From Saprospiraceae bacterium (GTDB taxonomy: Bacteria; Bacteroidota; Bacteroidia; Chitinophagales; Saprospiraceae), in contig JALHLK010000017.1 of assembly GCA_022844565.1 (NCBI GenBank), positions 43,282-84,668 of the forward strand: DNA of 41,387 nt. Direction: 5' to 3'. A program made the position numbers and the translations under genes. Positions 32,921 through 41,387 of the stretch are shown one piece after another; positions within the stretch are counted from its first letter, which is position 1; each line of letters starts with the position of its first letter. The notes below the pieces were generated by a model that did not search any database, had not been told where the DNA came from, and saw nothing but the letters and a program-made list of their open reading frames with translations.

Positions 32921-33409
32921 ATGGCTGAAAATCAAAAAATTCTCGTTTTTCCAGGTTCTTTTGACCCTATAACTAACGGCCATATTGACTTGGTTCAAAG
33001 AACTATTCCTTTATTTGATAAAATATATGTAGCCATTGGTATAAATAATGCCAAATCTACCCTATTTGACCTTGAAACAAGAATTAAATGGTTGAAAGAA
33101 ATCTTTAAAGAATATCCCACCATAGAAGTTGGCCATTTTGAAGGGCTAACCGTTAATTTTTGTAAATCTGTAGGAGCGAGATATATCTTACGTGGTTTGA
33201 GAAATGCTTCCGATTTTGATTATGAAAAAACTATTTCTCAATTGAACAGTATAATCGGTGATAATCTCGAGACAATTTTCTTCATTAGCAAACCTGAATT
33301 TAGTCACATAAGTTCTACCATCGTCCGCGAAATCATCAAAGGGGGAGGCAATGTCAAGAATTTTGTACCAAGAGTGATATCTAAGGATTTGAAGAACAGT
33401 AAGTTTTAA
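32921..33409 (+). CDS. coaD: Phosphopantetheine adenylyltransferase
   Basis: 162 residues, the standard length. The nucleotidyltransferase motif is in FPGSFDPITNGHIDLV (TNGH as the HxGH variant). The conserved ARYILRGLRNASDFDYE and the C-terminal ISSTIVRE motif are present. It adenylates 4'-phosphopantetheine to dephospho-CoA in coenzyme A synthesis. It has its own promoter after a terminator. Its stop is only 6 nt from the stop of the convergent ATPase gene, with no terminator between them, so the two transcripts may overlap. Confidence 0.98.
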   Translation: MAENQKILVFPGSFDPITNGHIDLVQRTIPLFDKIYVAIGINNAKSTLFDLETRIKWLKEIFKEYPTIEVGHFEGLTVNFCKSVGARYILRGLRNASDFDYEKTISQLNSIIGDNLETIFFISKPEFSHISSTIVREIIKGGGNVKNFVPRVISKDLKNSKF

Positions 33410-33415
33410 TAATTA

Positions 33416-34909
33416 TTATAACTCATCATCATCGTCATCATCCAATAGTCGACCTAAAGGATCTTCAAACAGAAATTTGTTTTCTACATAATTTCTACCA
33501 ATGATTTGATAGGCTGTTAAACCATGAATGACTAATTCCATAAATGGGTACACATCTTTACCCACAATATTGTATCCATCAATAAATTTTCTCAGACCTG
33601 CTACACCATCGAGTTGGCTTTGATAGATATCATCAGAATCATCAAGTAGGATATCTACTGTATTACCTGATTGAAACCAAACTTTTAATGTACCATAGGG
33701 ATCCCTACTTAGGTTTTTCTCCGGATTTGGAAAATGTTGGTCAAAGAAATGTTTGATCGCTCGATCCATCAATTTCATAACCACATTATAGATGCCTTCT
33801 TGCTCACCTTCGTATACAAGTTCTAACTTACCAGTGATAGCTGGAATTACGCCCCAAAAATCGGTAATTCTCGTAGTGGTAGTGTTTTCACCATTGATCA
33901 ACATACGACGTTCAGCTGTGCTTACGAGATTTTCCATAGCTGCTATACTCATACGTGCCGATACACCTGACTTCTCATCTGTAAATTCACTGGTTCTAGC
34001 TTCTAATACCAGTTGCTCTAAAATATCTTTGTGCAATTCAGGTACGGTAACCTTTGACTTTTGCTCTTCACTTATTTTTGATTCTGATTGGGTGATGGCT
34101 TTAGAAATTGCAGTTGTTTTCGGATAGTGGGTGAGAATTTGACTTTGGATTCTATCTTTCAAAGGTGTGACGATACTACCTCTATTGGTATAATCTTCTG
34201 GATTGGCCGTAAAGACAAACTCTACATCTAAAGGTAACCTTAATTTAAATCCTCTGATTTGCAAATCACCTTCTTGGAGAATATTAAAAAGTGAAACTTG
34301 TATTCTAGCTTGTAAATCAGGAAGTTCGTTGATGACAAATAAGCATCTATGTGCTCTTGGTACCAATCCGAAATGAATCACCCTTTCATCTGAATAAGGC
34401 AATTTTAAGGAAGCAGCTTTTATTGGATCGACGTCGCCAATTAAATCTGCAACACTCACATCAGGTGTTGCTAATTTTTCGACATATCTTTCGTTACGGT
34501 GCATCCATTCAATAGGTGTATTGTCACCCATTTCATTGATCAATTCTTTTGAAAATTTAGAAATAGGATGTAAAGGATCATCATTTATTTCTGAACCTTT
34601 TACGACAGGAATGTACTCATCTAAAAGATTTATGAGGAGTCTAGCAATTCTTGTTTTAGCTTGGCCTCTCAATCCAAGCAGCAAAATAGAATGTCTGGAC
34701 AAGATGGCTCGTTGTACATCAGGAATCACTGTGTCTTCAAAACCAATGATACCCGTAAAGATTTCTTCCTTATTCTTTAGCTTAGCTATTAGATTTTTTC
34801 GGAGCTCTTCCTTTATAGGTAGCGGTTTATAATCTGATTTTTTTAGTTCTCCGAGTGTGTTTATATTGTAAATATGCATATACTGTTGAGTATTTTCAAA
34901 AGGTAACAT
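33416..34909 (-). CDS. MoxR/magnesium-chelatase-like AAA+ ATPase
   Basis: 497 residues. The AAA+ core has a Walker A variant LLLGLRGQAKTRIARLL (about 73-90), a Walker B segment CLFVINELPDLQARIQ, sensor 1 region VEFVFTANPEDYTNRG and KDRIQSQI. It resembles the ChlI/MoxR branch that Bacteroidota genomes often label magnesium chelatase or sigma-54 interacting. The C-terminal 200 residues are helical and acidic, ending in a run of Asp (LLDDDDDDEL). MoxR ATPases commonly remodel protein complexes with a VWA-domain partner; no VWA gene is visible here. The start could also be codon 11 (34879). It follows the aspartokinase-like gene by 30 nt, so they are probably co-transcribed. Confidence 0.85.
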   Translation of the reverse strand: MLPFENTQQYMHIYNINTLGELKKSDYKPLPIKEELRKNLIAKLKNKEEIFTGIIGFEDTVIPDVQRAILSRHSILLLGLRGQAKTRIARLLINLLDEYIPVVKGSEINDDPLHPISKFSKELINEMGDNTPIEWMHRNERYVEKLATPDVSVADLIGDVDPIKAASLKLPYSDERVIHFGLVPRAHRCLFVINELPDLQARIQVSLFNILQEGDLQIRGFKLRLPLDVEFVFTANPEDYTNRGSIVTPLKDRIQSQILTHYPKTTAISKAITQSESKISEEQKSKVTVPELHKDILEQLVLEARTSEFTDEKSGVSARMSIAAMENLVSTAERRMLINGENTTTTRITDFWGVIPAITGKLELVYEGEQEGIYNVVMKLMDRAIKHFFDQHFPNPEKNLSRDPYGTLKVWFQSGNTVDILLDDSDDIYQSQLDGVAGLRKFIDGYNIVGKDVYPFMELVIHGLTAYQIIGRNYVENKFLFEDPLGRLLDDDDDDEL

Positions 34910-34939
34910 TACGAGTCAATGATATGTTTAATTTTAATC

Positions 34940-35569
34940 CTAAAATATTGTCGATATATTTTGAGATGGTGCTATGCTGGTCGTTATATTATCGATGGTA
35001 GAACCTACGCTAGACTGCATAACAAAATAAGTTGTTTGATTTGCAATAGGTCCAGATAGCTGTTTCCATTTTTCTTTTGAAACATTGAGATTAATTTGAG
35101 CTTGACTAAAATCATCATTGGTCACCACGAAATCTCTGTTATCAATCCAAGCGGCGTCTATATCTGTTTTGAGCAAAGCATAAAAGAATATTTTACTAAT
35201 TGCAATTTCTCCCAGTGGCACCACTTGACTTTTCACATATTCAAAACTATCTTGAGGCTCATCTTCTAAAAGCCAGACGGCATCAACAAAAACATCTGAT
35301 AAATCATCAATAATATCTTTTGTATTGAGATCTAAGTCAGCTAGAGCGGCAAAAATATGATCTCGTATCTTTAAAAACTCTTCTAATGCTTTAGGTTGAT
35401 CTTCAAAGTATGTATCAATGACTTTTGATAGTTGTTCTTTTAACCCCATCGATTCCTCAATGATCAGAACAGAACAAATTCCACTATTTTTTGACAAAAA
35501 TTGGCCAATATCTCTAAGTTGCTGAAAGTTATTAATGATAATGCTTTGAGTATTCACTTGGGTATTCAT
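34940..35569 (-). CDS. Truncated, divergent aspartokinase-like protein
   Basis: 209 residues. The middle and end align by eye with the aspartokinase N-terminal kinase domain: LGEIAISKIFFYALLKTDI matches the GE-x-x-S region, AAWIDNRDFVVTNDDFSQA the D-x-R-x-F/I-x-T region, and TTYFVMQSSVGSTIDNITTS the segment where aspartokinases read FxGSTxxGxTTTLGR. The catalytic start (KFGGTS) is replaced by SIIINNFQQLRDIGQ, and the protein stops before the ATP-binding part and the ACT domains. A working kinase is therefore unlikely. It may be a regulatory pseudo-enzyme or a decaying paralogue. The frame is intact. It is the first gene of a pair with the AAA+ ATPase. Confidence 0.6.
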   Translation of the reverse strand: MNTQVNTQSIIINNFQQLRDIGQFLSKNSGICSVLIIEESMGLKEQLSKVIDTYFEDQPKALEEFLKIRDHIFAALADLDLNTKDIIDDLSDVFVDAVWLLEDEPQDSFEYVKSQVVPLGEIAISKIFFYALLKTDIDAAWIDNRDFVVTNDDFSQAQINLNVSKEKWKQLSGPIANQTTYFVMQSSVGSTIDNITTSIAPSQNISTIF

Positions 35570-35699
35570 ACCTTTTTTTTTTGCAAGAATAGATTTATTG
35601 ATTTCAAATAAAAGAAAAATATTTCAAATTTGTTATAAATTTAAACCATAAAAAATAATATTTTAAGCGAGTCTAAATAAATTTCCCATACACACCGAT

Positions 35700-38600
35700 C
35701 TATTTCAATAAAGAAACATTACCTTTTCGTGTTATCTCTGTACCATCGATACATTTTACTTTCAAATAATAAGCAAAAGCATCTGGAGCTAATTTTGCAC
35801 CTTTGAATGTTCCATCCCAACCATCACTTTGGTTAGTAGACTTAAACACTTCTTGCCCCCATCTATTAAAGATAATCAATTCCATCTCATCTATATAATT
35901 TGATCGTACAAAAAGAATATCATTCGCCCTGTCGTCATTAGGAGTAAAAGCATTAGGTATAAATACATCTTCTTCACATTCTGGTTGGATCACAGTGATT
36001 GTTATTCTAGCTATACCTGTACATCCTTCTTCATCGGTAACAGTTACGGTATAGGTAGTGGTCTCTATTGGAGAAACTGTTTGTCTCACATTTGTATTAC
36101 CATTACTCCACAAGTATCTCCATCCTGGCATTGGATTACTTACAAAAATATCTGTTGATTTTAGTAGTCGAATAACCGTATCTGGTTGGGCAGCTACATT
36201 TACAATAACACTTTTAGGTTGAATATTGAAGGTATCTCTGACCGTACAACCTATAGCTGGGTTGCCAATAATCACAATCACATCCTTTGCAGCCTTTACA
36301 TCTATCATAACTTTGGAAGTACCTTGACCTCTCTTAATGCAGTCTAGTGGTAGCCATTGATAAGTTGGAATGAACCCTGTATTTTTAACAATTACTTCAG
36401 CTTCTATCTCTGAAGCTAGACAAAATAATTCAGGTACTTTCAACTCGTAATCAAATTTAAATGGTTTGACCACCAACGTGTCACTAAATGGACAACCATT
36501 CGCATCTAAAACCCTTAAAACAACAGTTCTCAATGAGTCAAGTCTTAATGGTAACGGATTGACGGTACCCAACACATTGCCTCTAAGATCTCTCCATTCA
36601 AATCTTAAACCTTGTGCTCTTGCTGGTAAAGGAACATTAACAGTTGTATTGATGCAAGCATTCAAAGTATCATTGTCGAAAAATGTTAAATTCTTGTTTA
36701 ACGTAATCGTTTTTGTGATCGGTTTGAAAGCGCAGAAATTTGTTCTATTTGATAATCTAACCTGGTAGGTTCCAGCACCAGGATACGTGTAACATACATC
36801 ACGCTGCAAAGAAAAATCTGTTGTGGTCGTGGTGTCACCAAAATCCCACGAAGGAAAGCCCTTAATTTCACCAACCGCTTTGAAACAAACCCTAAAGTTG
36901 TCACAATTTTCTACCTCAAATGTGATGTCAACAACTGGTGGTTGACCAGCAATAAACTCAATAGTATCTCTCATTACACATCCAAATTGAGTAGTTGCTG
37001 TAAACGTAAGTGAGAAGGGTGCCATAATGTCTGAAGGAATGGCAATCGTTGGGTTTAAAATATCTCTCCTTCCAATAATTCTTGGTGACGCATCCCATAA
37101 AATGGTGATCTGATGGTTTGGATTAGAATTGACCATTGGAAATGCAACTGTATCACCTAAACATACTTGTAATGGCGAAATGTAAACCAATGATGGAAAT
37201 TCATTTATTCCTGTTATCACCACACTGTCTTTAAATTCGCAACCATTATTATCTGTTGCTGTGACAAAAATGACTTCATTTCTGGTAACAACATAATTCA
37301 AATTGGAAGAGCTAGAAAGGACTACTCCTGCCCCATTTCTCCAAGTATATTTAAGTGCTATGTTTGATTCTTTTGCTCTAAGTACAACAGTATCTCTTAG
37401 ACAAGCTTTTGCACTATCCACTTCTAAAAAGTTTTCAATTTTGTTGAGTTCTAACTCTCGAGTCACAGGCACAAATGCACAGAATGACTCCAAACTCCTC
37501 AACGAAACGGTATATTTTCCTGCTTGTGGGTAAGTATAACACGCATCTGCCAATCTTGAAGTATCACCATTTGATGATGGATCACCAAAATTCCAACTTA
37601 GGCTTCTTAAGTCCTGCCCCATTGCTTTGAAACATACGCGTAACGCTCCACAATCTTCTACTTTTGCTTCAATCGTTGCCACAGGTCTTTGACCTACAGC
37701 AAAGGTGAATTGTCCAGAAGTAATACATCCCAATGCATTGGTTGCAGTGTATCTTAGCGTGATAGGACCAGCTTCGTTGCCAATTGCAATGATTGGTCTT
37801 AGCGTATTACCACCACTGATGATTCTTGGATCTGCATCCCATACTACGGTTGTTGCGATGCTTGGATCGATGAGCGATGCTGGTAATGCTGCTGTATCTC
37901 CTTGACATGCTCTGAAGTCTGAAGGCAATGTCAACAATGGTAGATTATCCAATACTTGAAGTACAATTTCGTCTGTGAATTTACATCCATTTTCGTCCGT
38001 TGCTTCGATGGTATATTTTGTACTCACTGTGGCTTTTACCGTGATGCTGTCACCTGTACCAACTTGGGTACCTTGTGCATTTTTCCAGATAATTGTTAAT
38101 TTTGGTAAGCCTGTTTTTAGTCTTAAAGTGACATCTACGTCTTTACATACGGTTGTTGTGTCTTGAGCTCCGAGCTCTCCATTTAAATTATTAAGTTCTA
38201 AATCTCTCGTCACTGGCACAAATGCGCAGAATGACTCCAAACTTCTTAAGGTTACCGTATATTGCCCTGCTTGAGGATAGGTATAACAAACATCTGCCGA
38301 TCTTGAGGTATCACCATTTGATGATGGATCACCAAAATTCCAACTTAGGCTTCTTAAGTCCTGCCCCACTGCTTTGAAACATACGCGTAACACTCCACAA
38401 TCTTCTACTTTTGCTTCAATCGTTGCTACTGGTCTTTGACCAACTGTAAAGGTGAATTGTCCAGAAGTAATACATCCCAATGCGTTGGTTGCGGTATATC
38501 TTAGGGTGATTGGACCAGCTTCATTACCGATTACAATGATTGGTCTTAGCGTATTACCACCACTAATGATTCTTGGATCTGCATTCCATACTACGGTCGT

Positions 38601-41387
38601 TGCTATGCTTGGATCGACAAGTGATGCTGGTAAAGCTGCTGTATCACCTTGACATGCTCTGAAGTCTGTAGGCAATGTCAACATTGGTAGATTATCCAAT
38701 ACTTGAAGTACGATTTCATCTGTAAATTTACATCCGTTTTCATCCGTTGCTTCGATCGTGTATTTTGTATTGGCTATGGCTTTTACTGTGATGCTATCGC
38801 CCGTACCTACTTGGGTGCCTTGTGCATTTTTCCAGATAATTGTTAATTTTGGCAAGCCGATTTTTAGTCTTAAAGTGACATCTACGTCTTTACATACGGT
38901 TGTTGTGTCTTGAGCTCCGAGCTCTCCATTTAAATTATTAAGTTCTAAAGCTCTCGTCACTGGCACAAATGCGCAGAATGACTCCAAACTCCTCAACGAA
39001 ACGGTATATTTTCCTGCTTGTGGGTAGGTATAACACACATCTGCTGATCTTGAAGTATCACCATTTGATGATGGATCACCAAAATTCCAGCTAAGGCTTC
39101 TTAAGTCCTGGCCTAATGCTTTGAAACACACTCGTAACGCTCCACAATCTTCTACTTTTGCTTCAATGGTTGCTACGGGTCTTTGACCTACTGCAAAGGT
39201 GAATTGTCCAGAAGTAATACATCCCAACGCGTTGGTTGCAGTGTATCTTAGCGTGATAGGACCAGCTTCATTACCGATTGCAATGATTGGTCTTAGCGTA
39301 TTACTGCCACTAATGATTCTTGGATCTGCATCCCATACTACGGTTGTTACTATGCTTGGATCGATGAGCGATGCTGGCAATGCTGCTGTATCTCCTTGAC
39401 ATGCTCTGAAGTCTGTAGGCAATGTCAACATTGGCAGATTATCCAATACTTGAAGTACAATTTCGTCTGTGAATTTACATCCATTTTCGTCCGTTGCTTC
39501 GATGGTATATTTTGTACTCACTGTGGCTTTTACCGTGATGCTGTCACCTGTACCAACTTGGGTACCTTGTGCATTTTTCCAGATAATTGTTAATTTTGGT
39601 AAGCCTGTTTTTAGTCTTAAAGTGACATCTACGTCTTTACATACGGTTGTTGTGTCTTGAGCTCCGAGCTCTCCATTTAAATTATTAAGTTCTAAATCTC
39701 TCGTCACTGGCACAAATGCGCAGAATGACTCCAAACTTCTTAAGGTTACCGTATATTGCCCTGCTTGAGGATAGGTATAACAAACATCTGCCGATCTTGA
39801 GGTATCACCATTTGTTGTTGGATCACCAAAATTCCAACTTAGGCTTCTTAAGTCCTGGCCTACTGCTTTGAAACATACGCGTAACGCTCCACAATCTTCT
39901 ACTTTGGCTTCAATCGTTGCCACAGGTCTTTGACCTACTGCAAAGGTGAATTGTCCAGAAGTAATACATCCCAACGCGTTGGTTGCGGTATATCTTAGGG
40001 TGATTGGACCAGCTTCGTTGCCGATTGCAATTATTGGTCTTAGCGTATTACCACCACTGATGATTCTCGGATCTGCATCCCATACTACGGTCGTTGCTAT
40101 GCTTGGATCGACAAGCGATGCTGGTAATGCCGCTGTATCACCTTGACATGCTCTAAAGTCTGTAGGCAATGTCAACAAAGGTAGATTATCCAATACTTGA
40201 AGTACGATTTCATCTGTAAATTTACATCCATTTTCGTCTGTTGCTTCGATGGTATATTTTGTATTCGCTGTGGCTTTTACCGTAATGCTGTCACCTGTAC
40301 CTACTTGGGTACCTTGGGCATTTTTCCAGATAATTGTTAATTTTGGCAAGCCGGTTTTTAGTCTTAAAGTGACATCTACGTCTTTACATAAGGTAGTAGT
40401 ATCTTGAGCTCCTAACTCTCCATTTAAACTGTTGAGTTCTAACTCTCGAGTCACAGGCACAAATGCGCAGAATGACTCTAAACTTCTTAACGTTACGGTA
40501 TATACTCCTGCTTGTGGGTAAGTATAACACACATCTGCCGATCTTGAGGTATCACCATTTATTGATGGATCACCAAAATTCCAACTTAGGCTTCTTAAGT
40601 CCTGCCCCACTGCTTTGAAACATACGCGTAACGCTCCACAATCTTCTACTTTTGCTTCAATCGTTGCTACTGGTCTTTGACCTACTGCAAAGGTGAATTG
40701 TCCAGAAGTAATACATCCCAACGCGTTGGTTGCGGTGTATCTTAAGGTGATTGGACCAGCTTCATTACCGATTACAATTATTGGTCTTAGGGTATTAATA
40801 CCACTGATGATTCTTGGATCTGCATCCCATACTACGGTCGTTGCGATGCTTGGATCGACAAGTGATGCTGGTAAAGCTGCTGTATCACCTTGACATGCTC
40901 TAAAGTCTGTAGGCAATGTCAACAAAGGTAGATTATCCAATACTTGAAGTACGATTTCATCTGTAAATTTACATCCATTTTCGTCCGTTGCTTCGATGGT
41001 ATATTTTGTATTCGCTGTGGCTTTTACCGTAATGCTGTCACCTGTACCTACTTGGGTACCTTGTGCATTTTTCCATATAATTGTTAATTTTGGCAAGCCG
41101 GTTTTTAGTCTTAAAGTGACATCTACGTCTTTACATAAGGTAGTAGTATCTTGAGCTCCTAACTCTCCATTTAAACTGTTGAGTTCTAACTCTCGAGTCA
41201 CAGGCACAAATGCGCAGAATGACTCTAAACTTCTTAACGTTACGGTATAAACTCCTGCTTGTGGGTAAGTATAACACACATCTGCCGATCTTGAGGTATC
41301 ACCATTTGTTGATGGATCTCCAAAATTCCAACTTAGGCTTCTTAAGTCCTGCCCCACTGCTTTGAAACATACGCGTAACGCTCCACA
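35700..41387 (-). CDS. Giant PKD/Ig-repeat surface protein with T9SS type B C-terminal domain (5' end beyond the window)
   Basis: 1,895 residues visible, frame open at the right edge. Seven PKD domains (pattern SWNFGDP...GDTS...CYTYPQAGxYTVTLR) alternate with Ig-like modules. Five near-identical 249-residue units (747 bp) each hold one PKD and two Ig-like modules, from 41387 to about 37653. A sixth partial and then divergent copies follow. Cys residues recur in fixed pairs (EDCGALRVC, DVCYTYP, SFCAFVP; ENGCKF; FRACQGD, LGCITS), which suggests disulfides. The end (FIPNAFTPNDDRANDILFV, FNRWGQEVFKS, WDGTFKGAKLAPDAFAYYLK) is the gliding-motility-associated CHU_C domain, the type B signal for export by T9SS. 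It is probably an adhesin or gliding-surface protein. The start is not in the window. Confidence 0.92.
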   Translation of the reverse strand, partial: CGALRVCFKAVGQDLRSLSWNFGDPSTNGDTSRSADVCYTYPQAGVYTVTLRSLESFCAFVPVTRELELNSLNGELGAQDTTTLCKDVDVTLRLKTGLPKLTIIWKNAQGTQVGTGDSITVKATANTKYTIEATDENGCKFTDEIVLQVLDNLPLLTLPTDFRACQGDTAALPASLVDPSIATTVVWDADPRIISGINTLRPIIVIGNEAGPITLRYTATNALGCITSGQFTFAVGQRPVATIEAKVEDCGALRVCFKAVGQDLRSLSWNFGDPSINGDTSRSADVCYTYPQAGVYTVTLRSLESFCAFVPVTRELELNSLNGELGAQDTTTLCKDVDVTLRLKTGLPKLTIIWKNAQGTQVGTGDSITVKATANTKYTIEATDENGCKFTDEIVLQVLDNLPLLTLPTDFRACQGDTAALPASLVDPSIATTVVWDADPRIISGGNTLRPIIAIGNEAGPITLRYTATNALGCITSGQFTFAVGQRPVATIEAKVEDCGALRVCFKAVGQDLRSLSWNFGDPTTNGDTSRSADVCYTYPQAGQYTVTLRSLESFCAFVPVTRDLELNNLNGELGAQDTTTVCKDVDVTLRLKTGLPKLTIIWKNAQGTQVGTGDSITVKATVSTKYTIEATDENGCKFTDEIVLQVLDNLPMLTLPTDFRACQGDTAALPASLIDPSIVTTVVWDADPRIISGSNTLRPIIAIGNEAGPITLRYTATNALGCITSGQFTFAVGQRPVATIEAKVEDCGALRVCFKALGQDLRSLSWNFGDPSSNGDTSRSADVCYTYPQAGKYTVSLRSLESFCAFVPVTRALELNNLNGELGAQDTTTVCKDVDVTLRLKIGLPKLTIIWKNAQGTQVGTGDSITVKAIANTKYTIEATDENGCKFTDEIVLQVLDNLPMLTLPTDFRACQGDTAALPASLVDPSIATTVVWNADPRIISGGNTLRPIIVIGNEAGPITLRYTATNALGCITSGQFTFTVGQRPVATIEAKVEDCGVLRVCFKAVGQDLRSLSWNFGDPSSNGDTSRSADVCYTYPQAGQYTVTLRSLESFCAFVPVTRDLELNNLNGELGAQDTTTVCKDVDVTLRLKTGLPKLTIIWKNAQGTQVGTGDSITVKATVSTKYTIEATDENGCKFTDEIVLQVLDNLPLLTLPSDFRACQGDTAALPASLIDPSIATTVVWDADPRIISGGNTLRPIIAIGNEAGPITLRYTATNALGCITSGQFTFAVGQRPVATIEAKVEDCGALRVCFKAMGQDLRSLSWNFGDPSSNGDTSRLADACYTYPQAGKYTVSLRSLESFCAFVPVTRELELNKIENFLEVDSAKACLRDTVVLRAKESNIALKYTWRNGAGVVLSSSSNLNYVVTRNEVIFVTATDNNGCEFKDSVVITGINEFPSLVYISPLQVCLGDTVAFPMVNSNPNHQITILWDASPRIIGRRDILNPTIAIPSDIMAPFSLTFTATTQFGCVMRDTIEFIAGQPPVVDITFEVENCDNFRVCFKAVGEIKGFPSWDFGDTTTTTDFSLQRDVCYTYPGAGTYQVRLSNRTNFCAFKPITKTITLNKNLTFFDNDTLNACINTTVNVPLPARAQGLRFEWRDLRGNVLGTVNPLPLRLDSLRTVVLRVLDANGCPFSDTLVVKPFKFDYELKVPELFCLASEIEAEVIVKNTGFIPTYQWLPLDCIKRGQGTSKVMIDVKAAKDVIVIIGNPAIGCTVRDTFNIQPKSVIVNVAAQPDTVIRLLKSTDIFVSNPMPGWRYLWSNGNTNVRQTVSPIETTTYTVTVTDEEGCTGIARITITVIQPECEEDVFIPNAFTPNDDRANDILFVRSNYIDEMELIIFNRWGQEVFKSTNQSDGWDGTFKGAKLAPDAFAYYLKVKCIDGTEITRKGNVSLLK
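37653..41387 (-). repeat. Five tandem 747-bp repeats in the PKD gene
   Basis: The unit ends (the ACA of the EDC codon) lie at 37652, 38399, 39146, 39893, 40640 and 41387, exactly 747 bp apart with no insertions. The copies differ by scattered silent and missense changes. The similarity continues past the last full unit to about 37445. The window ends exactly on a unit boundary. Confidence 0.95.

Noticed and set aside
37705-40893. Repeated 60-76 codon plus-strand frames in the PKD gene
   Set aside because: They recur every 747 bp exactly opposite the repeat units and have no features of their own.
1-41387. tRNA, rRNA and integrase or transposase genes
   Set aside because: I looked for cloverleaf-like stretches with a 3' GTTCRANNC box and for transposase or integrase motifs in the translated frames and saw none; short tRNAs could still be missed by eye.

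Overview
The window looks like a complete contig from a member of the Bacteroidota. The DNA is AT-rich and Shine-Dalgarno sites are weak or absent. Several genes carry the phylum's -33/-7 promoter (TTG, about 20 nt, TAnnTTTG). There is a type B type-IX-secretion C-terminal domain on a giant PKD-repeat protein, and a Rho factor with a long Asn/Gln/Pro-rich insertion. The mix of a huge PKD adhesin, a choice-of-anchor-B protein and T9SS sorting domains would suit the Saprospiraceae or relatives, but that placement is a guess. Both window ends fall inside repeats: the left edge is 2 nt into a CRISPR repeat, and the right edge is exactly on a 747-bp repeat boundary. The contig was therefore probably broken by repeats.

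Left end (1-1507): a CRISPR array of 17 repeats (46 bp) and 16 spacers (29-30 bp), of the type II-C style seen in Bacteroidota. It runs into two tandem tracrRNA-like units, each an anti-repeat, a stem-loop and a terminator, followed by a third, deleted remnant. No cas gene is in the window; they should lie beyond the left edge.

1.7-8.7 kb: a mixed set of genes. These are an alpha-glucan phosphorylase-like protein with Thr at the expected PLP-lysine position, a Na+/Ca2+ exchanger, an arylamine N-acetyltransferase, an SPFH-like lipoprotein, a dicarboxylate/amino-acid:cation symporter and a secreted thioredoxin.

8.8-14.2 kb: core genes. rho diverges from an apparent serS - zinc peptidase - frr - FKBP lipoprotein operon.

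14.3-19.2 kb: a tightly packed minus-strand signalling cassette (lipoprotein, multi-TM protein, short histidine kinase, NarL-type regulator). It is followed by a gap with a promoter-like site and a terminator (possible small RNA), an M42 aminopeptidase and a small membrane protein.

19.9-29.3 kb: a 1-Cys peroxiredoxin, then a complete assimilatory sulfate reduction operon: cysH-cysD-cysN-cobA-cysJ-cysI and a fusion of siroheme synthase to a TSUP permease. It covers sulfate activation, reduction to sulfite and sulfide, synthesis of the siroheme needed by CysI, and probably transport.

29.6-35.6 kb: a secreted choice-of-anchor-B protein, a DNA glycosylase, a small secreted protein built of two sorting-domain-like modules, coaD, and a minus-strand pair of a truncated aspartokinase-like protein and a MoxR/ChlI-like AAA+ ATPase.

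35.7 kb to the end: the C-terminal 1,895 residues of a giant cell-surface PKD/Ig-repeat protein with five near-identical 249-residue units. Three intergenic regions (7.8-8.0, 19.4-19.7 and 32.6-32.8 kb) hold 225-256 bp elements bounded by long imperfect inverted repeats, which resemble MITEs or structured RNAs. I saw no rRNA or tRNA gene.
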